Of a DNA stretch of 32,220 bases, positions 15,608-24,027 are shown piece by piece. Source of the stretch: Paraburkholderia phosphatilytica (GTDB lineage: Bacteria > Pseudomonadota > Gammaproteobacteria > Burkholderiales > Burkholderiaceae). Every line of letters begins with the position of its first letter. Within the stretch, counting starts at the first letter, position 1. The notes under the pieces are model-generated. The model saw only the letters and a program-made list of their open reading frames with translations, made no database searches and was not told where the DNA came from. The stretch is taken from assembly GCF_003443895.1 (NCBI RefSeq), contig NZ_QQOA01000059.1:1-32220 (forward strand), read 5' to 3'. The translations under genes and the position numbers were made by a program.

Positions 15608-16099
15608 ATGAACGCCACTGCAACACCCGCTGCAACACCTGCCGCACCGCTCACCGTGCGCGCCGTCCGTCCCGAGGATTTCGACAACTGGCTGCCGCTG
15701 TGGGACGGCTACAACCGCTTCTACGGCCGCTTCGGCGACACCGCGTTACCGGCCGCGCTGACGCAGCTCACGTGGTCGCGGTTCTTCGATGGTTACGAGC
15801 CGATGCATGCGTTCGTCGCAGAACGCGATGGGCGGCTCGTCGGGCTCGTGCACTTTCTGTATCACCGCAGCACGACGCTCGCGGGGCCGATCTGCTATCT
15901 GCAGGATCTGTTCACGCTGGAGAGCGTGCGCGGTCAGGGCGTGGGCCGCGCGTTGATCGAGGGGGTGTATGCGGCAGCGCGAGACGCGCGCGCCGAACGG
16001 GTGTACTGGCATACGCACGAGACGAATCACACGGCGATGCGCCTGTACGACGGCGTCGCGGAGAAGGCGGGGTTCGTGATGTACCGGAAGAATCTGTAG
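15608..16099 (+). CDS. GNAT-family N-acetyltransferase
   Basis: A 163-residue acetyl-CoA-dependent acetyltransferase. After a short Ala/Thr-rich leader the domain begins at about residue 16 (V-R-A-V-R-P-E-D). Motif A is L-E-S-V-R-G-Q-G-V-G-R-A-L-I-E (about 110-124; the R/Q-x-x-G-x-G/A acetyl-CoA site). It is followed by A-E-R-V-Y-W-H-T-H-E-T-N-H-T-A-M-R-L-Y-D and G-F-V-M-Y, typical of polyamine or amino-acid acetyltransferases. The ATG at 15608 follows GAGGAA; a longer frame from 15272 would run through the MocR gene and its operator and is rejected. The divergent MocR regulator suggests that the substrate is an amine or a B6-related compound, which is inference. Confidence 0.92.
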   Translation: MNATATPAATPAAPLTVRAVRPEDFDNWLPLWDGYNRFYGRFGDTALPAALTQLTWSRFFDGYEPMHAFVAERDGRLVGLVHFLYHRSTTLAGPICYLQDLFTLESVRGQGVGRALIEGVYAAARDARAERVYWHTHETNHTAMRLYDGVAEKAGFVMYRKNL

Positions 16100-16107
16100 A
16101 AGCACAA

Positions 16108-16137
16108 AGGGCGGCTGCCGCGTATGGCACCCGCCCT
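16108..16137. terminator. Hairpin between convergent GNAT and MFS genes
   Basis: AGGGCGG (16108-16114) pairs with CCGCCCT (16131-16137), and the loop holds an inner TGCC/GGCA stem. The tails (CTCTT on plus, TTTGTGCTT on minus) are moderately U-rich. It probably ends both the acetyltransferase transcript and the long catabolic operon. Confidence 0.6.
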
Positions 16138-16168
16138 CTTCAAGTCGATACAGCGAGGAGCCGCGCAC

Positions 16169-17596
16169 TCAGGCTTCCAGCTGCTCCAGCACTTTCCCCT
16201 TCGTCTCGATGCCGAGGAAGTGCACGGCAATTGCGGCCAGGAGCGGCACCGCGCCGAGAATGTAGAACGCGATATCCAGGTGCCCGCCGATCATCGTCTT
16301 CGACACGATGGTCGGTGCGAAGATCGCCGCGAGTTTCAGCCACGCGCCGCCCACGCCGCAGCCCCATGCGCGGATACTCGTCGGATACAGCTCCGGCGTG
16401 TACACGTACGCCGTGATGAAGCCGCACGCAAGCCAGCCGAGCGAGAACGCGCAGCACGTTGCGACCACATACACCGACGACGCGTGCAGCACGCCCGCCA
16501 GCGCCAGCGACAACGCGCACAGCACGAACGACACGTTGATGATCGGCTTGCGTCCCACCTTGTCGACCAGCAGCGCGCAGGCGAGCGAGCCGAGCACACC
16601 GAGCACCGAAGCCAGCGCCGCGAGGTTCAGCGACGTCTGCAGCGACGCGTGATAGACGTTGCGGTAGATCGTCGGCAGCCAGGTCGAGAGGCCGTACTGG
16701 ATGAAGCCGCAAGTGATCCACAGCATCGCCACCGCGAGGCTGCGCTTCAGATAGAGCGGCCCGAACACGTCGCGCATGCGGCGCTTCGGATGGCGCTTCG
16801 CCATTTCATCGAACTCCGCGACATTCGTCACCGGTTCGAGCGGCCCCTTCGCGGAACGCTCGAACGTGAGCACCGCATCGCCTGCTTCGCTAATGCGGCC
16901 CTGCTGTGCGAGCCAGCGCGGCGATTCAGGCACAAGCCGGCGCAGCACGAAGAACAGGATCAACGGCATGCCGCCGATGAAATACATCGTCTGCCAGCCG
17001 AGAATCGGCACGATCCACGCACCGAGCGCATTCGACGCGAGCAGGCCCACCGGAAACACGATCTCGTACAGCAGCACGAAGCGGCCGCGGCCATGCGCGC
17101 GGCTGATTTCGTTGATGTACGTGGCCGCGACCGGCAGCTCGCCCCCCAGCCCCAGGCCCTGAATCACACGCAATGTGATGAACACCGCGAGCGTCGGCGC
17201 GAAGCCGCATGCGATGCTCGTCACGCCGATCACGCCCGAACTCCACGCGATCGCGCGCACACGGCCGTAGCGGCCCGCGAGCCACGGAAACAGGAACGCG
17301 CCGATCAACTGGCCGATCGACCCCGACCCGATGATGAAGCCGATCTCCCACGGCGTCAGGCTCCACTTGTGGATCAGCAGCGGCAACGTGGTCGCGATCG
17401 CGATCACGTCGAAGCCGTCGAAGAAAGTCGCGAGACCGATCAGGATCCGCGCGCGAACCTGCATCGCGTTGCGCGGCATCCGTTCGAGCCGCGCGATGAT
17501 CGAGCCGAGGGTCGGCGGCGCCGCAGCCTCGGCGCGGCTTCGATCCGCCATGACGTTGTCGAGTGTGCTCATGCCGTTACTTCCGAGGGTGCTCAT
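16169..17596 (-). CDS. MFS transporter, aromatic acid:H+ symporter type
   Basis: A 475-residue inner-membrane carrier with 12 predicted membrane segments. After a hydrophilic leader the first segment contains F-F-D-G-F-D-V-I-A, the Asp motif of the aromatic-acid:H+ symporter family. The loop after segment 2 has G-R-Y-G-R-V-R. The central loop begins P-E-S-P-R-W-L, and D-K-V-G-R-K-P marks the equivalent loop in the second half. The reading frame extends upstream to 17989 through the reductase gene; the start is set at 17596, after GGGGAATC. Curiously, the first eight codons are nearly duplicated: M-S-T-L recurs at 17572, and a further ATG lies close by. It is the last gene of the operon, 35 bases after the reductase, and probably imports the aromatic substrate. 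Confidence 0.92.
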   Translation of the reverse strand: MSTLGSNGMSTLDNVMADRSRAEAAAPPTLGSIIARLERMPRNAMQVRARILIGLATFFDGFDVIAIATTLPLLIHKWSLTPWEIGFIIGSGSIGQLIGAFLFPWLAGRYGRVRAIAWSSGVIGVTSIACGFAPTLAVFITLRVIQGLGLGGELPVAATYINEISRAHGRGRFVLLYEIVFPVGLLASNALGAWIVPILGWQTMYFIGGMPLILFFVLRRLVPESPRWLAQQGRISEAGDAVLTFERSAKGPLEPVTNVAEFDEMAKRHPKRRMRDVFGPLYLKRSLAVAMLWITCGFIQYGLSTWLPTIYRNVYHASLQTSLNLAALASVLGVLGSLACALLVDKVGRKPIINVSFVLCALSLALAGVLHASSVYVVATCCAFSLGWLACGFITAYVYTPELYPTSIRAWGCGVGGAWLKLAAIFAPTIVSKTMIGGHLDIAFYILGAVPLLAAIAVHFLGIETKGKVLEQLEA

Positions 17597-17631
17597 GCCG
17601 TGATTCCCCGTAGTGGTGTGTGTCGCCGCGC

Positions 17632-18867
17632 TCAGGCGAGCGCGGCGCTGGTGTCGGTCAAGGTCGCGAGATCGACGGTGCGGCCCTGGTTCATCCATTT
17701 GCGCGCGAGCTTCAGGTCGCGCGCGGTGTTGATCGCGATCACGCCGCGGATGGCGCCGTTGTCGAGATGGAACAACGTCGCTTTCTTCGCGGCGATATCG
17801 CCGCGTACCGCGAGCTCCGCGTCCGTCGGGATGTCGCCGAGAATCTGCAGGTTCACGTCGTACTGATCGGACCAGAACCACGGAATGTCCGCATACGGTT
17901 CGGTCGAACCGAGCATCGCCTTCGCGGCGGCGATCGCCTGGTTCTGCGCGTTCGCCCACGATTCGAGCCGCACGCGGCGCTTCAGCCACGCGTTCGGATG
18001 GTTCGCGACGTCGCCGCAGGCGAACACGCGCGGGTCCGACGTCGCGCCGAATTCGTCGACGACGATGCCGTCCGCCACCGCGAGACCGGCCGCCTCGGCC
18101 ATCGCCGTATGCGGTGCGAGACCGATGCCGGCGACTGCAAAGTCGGCGTCGAGCGTCGTGCCGTCGGCGAGTGTGGCGCGCACGCGCGACGCGTCGTCAG
18201 GATGCCGATCGAGCGACACCAGCGATGCACCGACGTGCACATTGACGCCATTCGCACGATGCAGCTGCAGCAGGAACTCGGACACCACGGGCGGCAACGA
18301 ACGCACGCACAAACGCGGCGCGCCTTCGATCACCGTCGCGGCCACGCCGAGCTTGCGCGCGGTCGCCGCGACTTCGAGGCCGATCCAGCCGCCGCCGATC
18401 ACGAGCACGTTCTGGCTCGCGCGCAGCCGTTCGCCGAGCGCAACCGCTTCGTCGAGCGTGCGCAGATACGTGATGTGCGGCGTGTTGACGATCGCATCGG
18501 GCAGACGGCGCGCCGCGCCGCCGGTCGCGATCACGAGCCGGTCGTACTGCACTTCGCGGCCGCTCTCGGTTCGCACGATGCGCTGCGCGCGATCGATCGA
18601 CGCCGCGCGTTCCGGCTGCCACGCTTCAATATCGAGCGCGGCGAAGTCTTCCGGTTTGACGAGGCGCACGGTGCCGATATCGGCTTCGCCTGCGAGCACC
18701 GCCTTCGAAAGCGGCGGACGCTCGTACGGCGGATGCGCTTCATCCGCGATCATCACGAGACGGCCGTCGAAGCCTTCCTTGCGCAGCGTCTTCACGATCC
18801 AGCCGGCTGCCTGGCCGCCGCCGATCACGACGATCGTGCGCGGCGCTTCGAGCGTGGTGTCAGTCAT
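17632..18867 (-). CDS. FAD-dependent ferredoxin reductase of a Rieske oxygenase
   Basis: A 411-residue NADH:ferredoxin oxidoreductase of the BphA4/AndAa type. The FAD-binding G-x-G-x-x-A/G appears as V-I-G-G-G-Q-A-A-G near residue 14 and is followed by P-Y-E-R-P-P-L-S-K. The NAD-binding site is V-I-G-G-G-W-I-G-L-E-V-A near 152. The second FAD motif is R-V-F-A-C-G-D-V-A. A C-terminal reductase domain has W-F-W-S-D-Q-Y-D-V-N-L-Q. It should pass electrons to the Rieske ferredoxin encoded at the opposite end of the operon, and from there to the oxygenase. Its start overlaps the preceding dioxygenase gene by eight bases and is preceded by GGAG, indicating translational coupling. Confidence 0.95.
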   Translation of the reverse strand: MTDTTLEAPRTIVVIGGGQAAGWIVKTLRKEGFDGRLVMIADEAHPPYERPPLSKAVLAGEADIGTVRLVKPEDFAALDIEAWQPERAASIDRAQRIVRTESGREVQYDRLVIATGGAARRLPDAIVNTPHITYLRTLDEAVALGERLRASQNVLVIGGGWIGLEVAATARKLGVAATVIEGAPRLCVRSLPPVVSEFLLQLHRANGVNVHVGASLVSLDRHPDDASRVRATLADGTTLDADFAVAGIGLAPHTAMAEAAGLAVADGIVVDEFGATSDPRVFACGDVANHPNAWLKRRVRLESWANAQNQAIAAAKAMLGSTEPYADIPWFWSDQYDVNLQILGDIPTDAELAVRGDIAAKKATLFHLDNGAIRGVIAINTARDLKLARKWMNQGRTVDLATLTDTSAALA

Positions 18868-19825
18868 CTTTGCGCTCCGTCATGAACTTGCCTTCGGGCG
18901 CCTTCGCGCTTTTCTGGCGACGCGTATTGCCGTCGATGCCGCCATCGATCGCCCATTCGGCGAACACGGTCGGGCCCGGCTCGAAATCGCGCGGCTGCCA
19001 TTCGGGCGTCAGCACGTCTTCGTCCGCGTAGTACTCGATCAGGCCGCCAGCGGGATTCTTGAAGTACCAGAAGTACGCGGACGACACCGGGTGACGCCCC
19101 GGCCCGAGCTGCGTTTCCCAACCGCAGCGGCTGATGTGCATGCCGCCGCCGAACACTTCGTGAATGTCTCGCACGGTGAACGCGACGTGATTCAGGCCGC
19201 GCTTGCCATCGGGCAGTTGCAGCAGGAACAGGTCGTGGTGGCCGCCGTGCGGCGTGCAGCGCATGAACGCGCCGCGGCCCGGATAGCGGTCCGACATCTC
19301 GAAGCCGAGGCGCTCCTGATAGAAGCGCTCCTGCTCCGCGAGGCAGTTCGTGAAGAACACGACGTGACCCGCTTCCACCGGCTCCGCGCGTTCGTAGATC
19401 GGGCTCGGCGTATCGACGCGCAGCGTCTGGCCCCACACGTTCGACGGCACGCCGTGCACATCGACGTCGCGCTTGCGCGTCACTTCGATGCGGATCGCCA
19501 TGCCGTTCGGGTCGATGCAACCGACTGCGTCGTCGTTCGCGTAGTAGCCTTGCGCGCCCTTCAGCGACTCGCGATAGCGGTCGAGATCTTTGGGCGTTGC
19601 AACGCCCCACGTCACTTCGCGCAGCGTAGGGCCGCTTTCGAACGCGGGCGGCAGCAACGGATCGTTCGCGTCCACCGCGAGCACGGTGCAGCCGTTCAGC
19701 GTTTCGAAGCGCGCGCCGGTTTCGTCGTGCGCGACCTCCTTCATGCCCCAGTCCGCGAAAAAACGGCGACAGGTAGCGAGATCCGTCACGCCGTAGGTAA
19801 TCTGTTCGATGCCGAGAATGCTCAT
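18860..19825 (-). CDS. VOC-family extradiol ring-cleavage dioxygenase
   Basis: A 321-residue, two-domain type I extradiol dioxygenase of the catechol 2,3-dioxygenase/BphC fold. The N-terminal VOC module covers about residues 4-115, and the catalytic C-terminal module about 150-270. The iron ligands are His154 (E-A-G-H-V-V-F-F), His213 (L-N-H-V-A-F) and Glu264 (G-G-L-I-E-Y-Y). A flexible Lys/Arg-rich tail of about 45 residues follows, longer than usual. It should open a catecholic ring next to the hydroxyls using O2, supplying a ring-fission semialdehyde for the aldehyde dehydrogenase just upstream in the operon. The start follows AGAGG by six bases. The ring substrate is unknown. Confidence 0.92.
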   Translation of the reverse strand: MSILGIEQITYGVTDLATCRRFFADWGMKEVAHDETGARFETLNGCTVLAVDANDPLLPPAFESGPTLREVTWGVATPKDLDRYRESLKGAQGYYANDDAVGCIDPNGMAIRIEVTRKRDVDVHGVPSNVWGQTLRVDTPSPIYERAEPVEAGHVVFFTNCLAEQERFYQERLGFEMSDRYPGRGAFMRCTPHGGHHDLFLLQLPDGKRGLNHVAFTVRDIHEVFGGGMHISRCGWETQLGPGRHPVSSAYFWYFKNPAGGLIEYYADEDVLTPEWQPRDFEPGPTVFAEWAIDGGIDGNTRRQKSAKAPEGKFMTERKDD

Positions 19826-19909
19826 TGCTTGCCTCTTAACGTCTCTTTGCGTCCCTTGCTTCTTATGCGGTGTGTTGCGTCCTGTGCTGCTGCCTGGCCG
19901 CGCTGCGGA

Positions 19910-21406
19910 TCAGTTCGCCCAGGGCAGCGGTGCGTCGTTCAAGCCCCAGTACAGGCTCTTCTGCCGCATGTATTCGCGAATGCCCAGGCGCCCTTTCTCG
20001 CGGCCCATGCCGCTTTCCTTCCAGCCGGAGAACGGCGTCGAGATCGAGAACAGCTTGTACGTGTTGATCCAGATCGTGCCGGCGTCGAGTGCGCGCGCGG
20101 TGCGGTATGCGCGCTTGTAGTCGCGCGTCCAGATGCCGGCGGCGAGACCGAACACGCTGTCGTTCGCCTGCTCGATCAGCGACGCTTCGTCGTCGAACGG
20201 CATCGCGACCAGCACCGGCCCGAAGATCTCTTCCTGGCAGATGCGCGCGCTATTGGTGAGCCCTTCCAGGATGGTCGGTTGATAGAAGAAGCCCTGTTCG
20301 CGGTTGTCGCCAACCGGACGCTCGCCGCCGCACACCAGTCGGCCGCCTTCTTCGAGCCCGAGCGCCACGTAACGCTCGACCGTCTCGCGATGCTGCGACG
20401 AAATCAGCGGGCCCATCTGCGTGTTGTCGCTTTCCGGATTGCCGACGCGCAGCTTGCGCGCGCCTTCCGCGAGGCGCTTCATGAACGTGTCGTAAATCGA
20501 GCGCTGCACGAAGAGCCGCGAGCCCGCGATGCACGCTTCGCCCGACGAACTGAAAATGCCGTACAGCACGCCGTTCACCGAGTGATCAAGATCGGCGTCA
20601 TCGAACACGATGGTCGGCGATTTGCCGCCCAGTTCGAGCGACACCGGCATCAGCTTCTCTGCTGCCAGCCGTGCGATGCTGCGGCCTACCGTCGTGCCGC
20701 CGGTGAACGACACCTTGCGCACCAGCGGATGCCGCACCAGCGCATCGCCGATCACCGAGCCCTTGCCGGGCAGCACGCTCAACACGCCCTTCGGCACACC
20801 GGCTTCTTCGCAGATGCGCGCCAATGCGAGCGATGCGAGCGGCGTCACTTCCGCAGGCTTCAGCACCACCGCGTTGCCTGCGGCGAGCGCGGGCGCGAGC
20901 TTCTGCGCATCGGAGGCGATCGGCGAATTCCACGGCGTGATCGCCGCGACCACGCCGATCGGCTCGTGCACGCTCATCGTCAGATAGTCGCCGCGCGAAG
21001 GCGTCACATCTTCGTCGAGTGTTTCGAGGCACGCCGCGAAATAGCGGAACGTGTTCGCAGCGCTCGCCACCAGCACGCGCGTCTCGCCGATCGGTTTGCC
21101 GTTGTCGCGGCGTTGCAACTGCGCGAGCGCTTCGTGACGCTGCATGATCAGATCGGCGATGCGGTACAGCACGAGCGCGCGCTGATGCGGCTTCAGGCCC
21201 GACCAGTTCGCGTCGCGCCATGCGGCGTCCGCGGCTTCTACGGCGTCGCGCGCGTCGTCGGCATTCGCGGTCGAGATTTCGAGGTTCGCCGATTGATCCG
21301 CCGGATAGATGCTCGTGTACGGTGCGCCGCGTCCGCGCCGCCATTCGCCGCCGATCAGGATGTCGCCCGAAGGAACCAGGCTTGCGATGAGTTCGGTATG
21401 AGACAT
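19910..21406 (-). CDS. NAD(P)-dependent aldehyde dehydrogenase
   Basis: A 498-residue enzyme of the ALDH superfamily, at full family length. Key residues are in place: Asn160 in P-W-N, Lys183 in L-K-P-A-E, Glu258 in L-E-L-G-G-K and catalytic Cys292 in S-S-S-G-E-A-C-I-A-G-S-R. The C-terminus has F-S-G-W-K-E-S-G-M-G-R-E. By position next to an extradiol dioxygenase it probably oxidises a ring-fission semialdehyde or a downstream aldehyde to the acid, in the cytoplasm. The ATG has only a weak ribosome site (GGA ten bases upstream). It is separated from the preceding gene by 157 bases that contain an octamer tandem repeat, so its expression may be tuned separately from the genes before it. Confidence 0.95.
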   Translation of the reverse strand: MSHTELIASLVPSGDILIGGEWRRGRGAPYTSIYPADQSANLEISTANADDARDAVEAADAAWRDANWSGLKPHQRALVLYRIADLIMQRHEALAQLQRRDNGKPIGETRVLVASAANTFRYFAACLETLDEDVTPSRGDYLTMSVHEPIGVVAAITPWNSPIASDAQKLAPALAAGNAVVLKPAEVTPLASLALARICEEAGVPKGVLSVLPGKGSVIGDALVRHPLVRKVSFTGGTTVGRSIARLAAEKLMPVSLELGGKSPTIVFDDADLDHSVNGVLYGIFSSSGEACIAGSRLFVQRSIYDTFMKRLAEGARKLRVGNPESDNTQMGPLISSQHRETVERYVALGLEEGGRLVCGGERPVGDNREQGFFYQPTILEGLTNSARICQEEIFGPVLVAMPFDDEASLIEQANDSVFGLAAGIWTRDYKRAYRTARALDAGTIWINTYKLFSISTPFSGWKESGMGREKGRLGIREYMRQKSLYWGLNDAPLPWAN

Positions 21407-21452
21407 GTGTCGTTCGTCCGTCGGCGCGGGGCCGGTCAGTTCGTTTTGCGTG

Positions 21453-21540
21453 CTGCTGTGGTGCTGTGGTGCTGTGGTGCTGTGCTGCTGTGCTGCTGTG
21501 CTGCTGTGCTGCTGTGCTGCTGTGCTGCTGTGCTGCTGTG
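21453..21540. repeat. Octamer tandem repeat (11 copies) between two operon genes
   Basis: Eleven consecutive 8-base units occupy 21453-21540: one CTGCTGTG, three GTGCTGTG, then seven CTGCTGTG. A degenerate unit follows to about 21560. In the transcribed direction the unit is CACAGCAG. The array fills most of the 157-base gap between the aspartate-dehydrogenase stop and the aldehyde dehydrogenase start, ending 47 bases before the latter. Seven identical units in a row make slippage likely. Confidence 0.95.
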
Positions 21541-21563
21541 CTGCTTCGCGCTGCTGTGCCGCG

Positions 21564-22376
21564 TCAGATCACGCAGCGTGCTGCGCGGTTGCGCAGCGCG
21601 CGGATCGCGCTATAGGCAGTCAAGGCAGACGTTTTCGGGTTGTCGGGCAACGGCTTGCCGCACATCTCCAGCGACATCTCGCCAAACGCGCCGCGCGCGA
21701 CGATGCGGTGGATGTTGCGCGTCACCGCCGGGTCCGCGATCAGGCGCACCGTCGTGTGATCGAGGCCGAGGCCCGCGAGTGCGATCGTCGCCGCGACATT
21801 CGCGTTCTTCGGATACAGGCGCGCCGCTTCGCGTGCACTGCCCTCGAAAATCACGCGCTCTTCCTGCAACGCGTGCAGATCGCAGAGCGCTTCGGCCGGC
21901 GTACCGAGCCAGCCCGTGGGCGGCTTGCGGCCGGTGTACAGCACTTCGTCGAGACCGCCGAGCCGCGCCGCCGCCAATGCATCCACGCCGCCGATCGCGC
22001 CCGACAGCAGCGTGAGCGTCGCGTCGCCTTCGTCGGCTGCGGCGGAGAGCGCATCGAGCAGCGCGACGTCGGACAGCGCGCCGATCGATGCGACCGCGCA
22101 GTCCGTGCCAGCCTTCAGCAGCGGCACGACATGCGCCGTCAGCGCGCTGTGGCCCGCGCATTCGAGCGCGAAATGCGGGCGGCTCGACAATGCATCGACG
22201 GACGACACCACGTCGACCTGCGCGCCCACCACGTCACGCACCGCGCCGGCCGTATGCTCTGGCACGATCACGTGCGACACATGCACGAGCGGGTCGTTCG
22301 CGACCGAGCGGTACACCGCCTGGCCGATCGCGCCGAAGCCGATCATCGCGACATCGACTGGCTGGTGATCACGCAT
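21564..22376 (-). CDS. nadX: L-aspartate dehydrogenase-like enzyme
   Basis: A 270-residue NAD(P)-dependent dehydrogenase of the aspartate dehydrogenase (DUF108) family. The Rossmann motif is M-I-G-F-G-A-I-G (residues 11-18). It is followed by E-C-A-G-H near 93-97, L-S-G-A-I-G-G-V-D-A, the hallmark N-A-N-V-A-A-T, and N-I-H with G-A-F-G-E in the C-terminal domain. Family members interconvert aspartate and oxaloacetate (or iminoaspartate for NAD synthesis) with NH3. Its start overlaps the TPP enzyme gene by eight bases, with GGAG upstream, so the two are translated together. In an aromatic operon it may handle an amino or imino acid intermediate, or act on a non-aspartate substrate. The symbol follows the family only. 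Confidence 0.88.
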   Translation of the reverse strand: MRDHQPVDVAMIGFGAIGQAVYRSVANDPLVHVSHVIVPEHTAGAVRDVVGAQVDVVSSVDALSSRPHFALECAGHSALTAHVVPLLKAGTDCAVASIGALSDVALLDALSAAADEGDATLTLLSGAIGGVDALAAARLGGLDEVLYTGRKPPTGWLGTPAEALCDLHALQEERVIFEGSAREAARLYPKNANVAATIALAGLGLDHTTVRLIADPAVTRNIHRIVARGAFGEMSLEMCGKPLPDNPKTSALTAYSAIRALRNRAARCVI

Positions 22377-24027
22377 GTTGCGGCTCCTGCTTCTTCACCG
22401 GCGGGCCCGCGAACGCAGTCGCGAAGCTGCCGATCGACAGCATATCCACTTCGAGCATCACCGGACCCGCTTTCGCGAGCCCCTGGCGCACGACATCGTC
22501 TGCATCGTCGAGCGACTTCAGGCGGTAGTGCGTGAGGCCGAGGCTCGCGCAGAACTGCGCGAAATCCGGCTGATGCAGATCGACGTAGCATCGGCGGCCG
22601 CCGTACTGCGCGTCCTGGATGTTGCGGATCACGCCGTAGCACTGGTCGTTCATCAGCACGATCATCACGTTCGCGTTTTCCTGCACGGCCGTCGCGAGTT
22701 CGCCGACGTTCACCATCAAACCGCCGTCGCCGACGAGGCACACCGTCTTAGCGGCAGAGCCCGCGAGCGCCGCACCGATCGCCATCTGCATGCCCTGGCC
22801 GATGCCGCCGCCGAGCGCATGCACGCCTGCGCGCGGTTCGAAGATCTTCAGCATGCGGTTACCCCACGTGCTGTTCGAGATCGTCACGTCGCGCACCCAG
22901 TTGTAGTCGCGGCCCACCGAGCGTTGCAGCGAATCGACGAGACGCTTGTACGGGCCGAGGCCCTTGCCCACTTCCGCCACCGCCACTTCGCGCGCCGCCG
23001 CGAGATCGCCCGCGAAAGCCGGATCGATCTGCAGACGGCCTTCGAGGCGCGTCGCGAGTTCGTCGAGCACGTTGACCGCGTCGCCATGAATGAAGAGCTC
23101 GTTGCGATAGCCGCGGTTGTCGGCAAGCGCGTCCGCATCGATGCGATACAGCGGCTGCGGCAAACCGAGCTTGTACTTCAGCGTTTCGTTGCCGCGCAGA
23201 CGCGAACCGACGACGACGAGCGCATCGCAGGTGCCGTAGAACTGTTCGACCGCCGGATGCACGTTGAACGCGCCGAGCGTGGCCGGATGATCTTCGGGCA
23301 GCACGCCGCGGCCCTGCACGCTCGTCACCACGCCGAAGCCGAGCGCAACGAGACGCTCCACCTGAGCGCGCGCGTGACGCGTGCCGCCGCCGAGCCACAA
23401 CAGCGGACGCTTCGCACCGGCCAACGCATCGGCCAGGCGTTCGACGCGTGCGCTGTCATGCGTCAACGTCGTGACGTGCGGCGCGGTCATGTCGGCAGGC
23501 CATTCGATTTGCGCGGCCTGGATGTCGATCGGAATCTCGACGCTCACGGGGCCGCTCGGCGCGGTCTGCGCGACGCGCACCGCTTCGCGCACGGTGGCAA
23601 GCGCGGTGTCGACCGAACGCACGCGGAACGCCGCCTTCGATACCGACGACAGCATCGTCAGCTGGTCCGGTGCTTCGTGGATGTACGCGAGGTCCTGATC
23701 GAGGTAGTCCGTTTCGATCTGACCGGTGATGTGCACGAGCGCGGTGCCCGCGGTCAGCGCTTCGACCATCGCGCCCGCTGCGTTGCCCGCGGCGGTACCG
23801 GTGCTCGTGAACGCGACGCCGAGGCCGCCCGACACGCGCGCAAGGCCATCGGCCATGTTCACCGCGCCCGCTTCGCCACGTGCGCCGACGTAGCGGATGT
23901 TGCCGCGCGTGTTGATCGCGTCGAGGATCGGCATGTTGTGAATCGAGATCACGCCGAACGCCGTCTTGACGCCGCATTGTTCGAGGAACGCGGCGATCAG
24001 TTCGCCGACCGTGGTTTTCTTAGACAT
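22369..24027 (-). CDS. Thiamine-pyrophosphate-dependent enzyme (acetolactate synthase/decarboxylase-like)
   Basis: A 552-residue enzyme with the three-domain layout of acetolactate synthase, benzoylformate decarboxylase and relatives. The Pyr domain contains the activating Glu52 (R-G-E-A-G-A-V-N-M-A-D-G). A central domain starts near residue 190. The PP domain has the cofactor motif G-D-G-G (433-436) and N-D about 26 residues later. The C-terminal helix that closes the site is short. The frame extends to 24216, but the ATG at 24027 overlaps the preceding SDR stop by eight bases, the operon's repeated pattern, and gives the family length. It probably decarboxylates a 2-oxo acid or joins two of them. 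The aspartate-dehydrogenase homologue next to it suggests a shared amino/oxo-acid intermediate. The reaction is not determined. Confidence 0.9.
   Translation of the reverse strand: MSKKTTVGELIAAFLEQCGVKTAFGVISIHNMPILDAINTRGNIRYVGARGEAGAVNMADGLARVSGGLGVAFTSTGTAAGNAAGAMVEALTAGTALVHITGQIETDYLDQDLAYIHEAPDQLTMLSSVSKAAFRVRSVDTALATVREAVRVAQTAPSGPVSVEIPIDIQAAQIEWPADMTAPHVTTLTHDSARVERLADALAGAKRPLLWLGGGTRHARAQVERLVALGFGVVTSVQGRGVLPEDHPATLGAFNVHPAVEQFYGTCDALVVVGSRLRGNETLKYKLGLPQPLYRIDADALADNRGYRNELFIHGDAVNVLDELATRLEGRLQIDPAFAGDLAAAREVAVAEVGKGLGPYKRLVDSLQRSVGRDYNWVRDVTISNSTWGNRMLKIFEPRAGVHALGGGIGQGMQMAIGAALAGSAAKTVCLVGDGGLMVNVGELATAVQENANVMIVLMNDQCYGVIRNIQDAQYGGRRCYVDLHQPDFAQFCASLGLTHYRLKSLDDADDVVRQGLAKAGPVMLEVDMLSIGSFATAFAGPPVKKQEPQHA

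Noticed and set aside
16124..17866. A 580-codon plus-strand frame opposite the MFS gene
   Set aside because: His/Arg/Ala-rich shadow of a membrane-protein gene, with no domain.
21451..21560. CRISPR-like array
   Set aside because: The octamers are contiguous with no spacers, so it is a tandem repeat.
17885..22015. A 1376-codon plus-strand frame opposite the catabolic genes
   Set aside because: Despite its length it is antisense to four well-supported enzymes, and part of it is a Leu/Cys run created by the octamer repeat.
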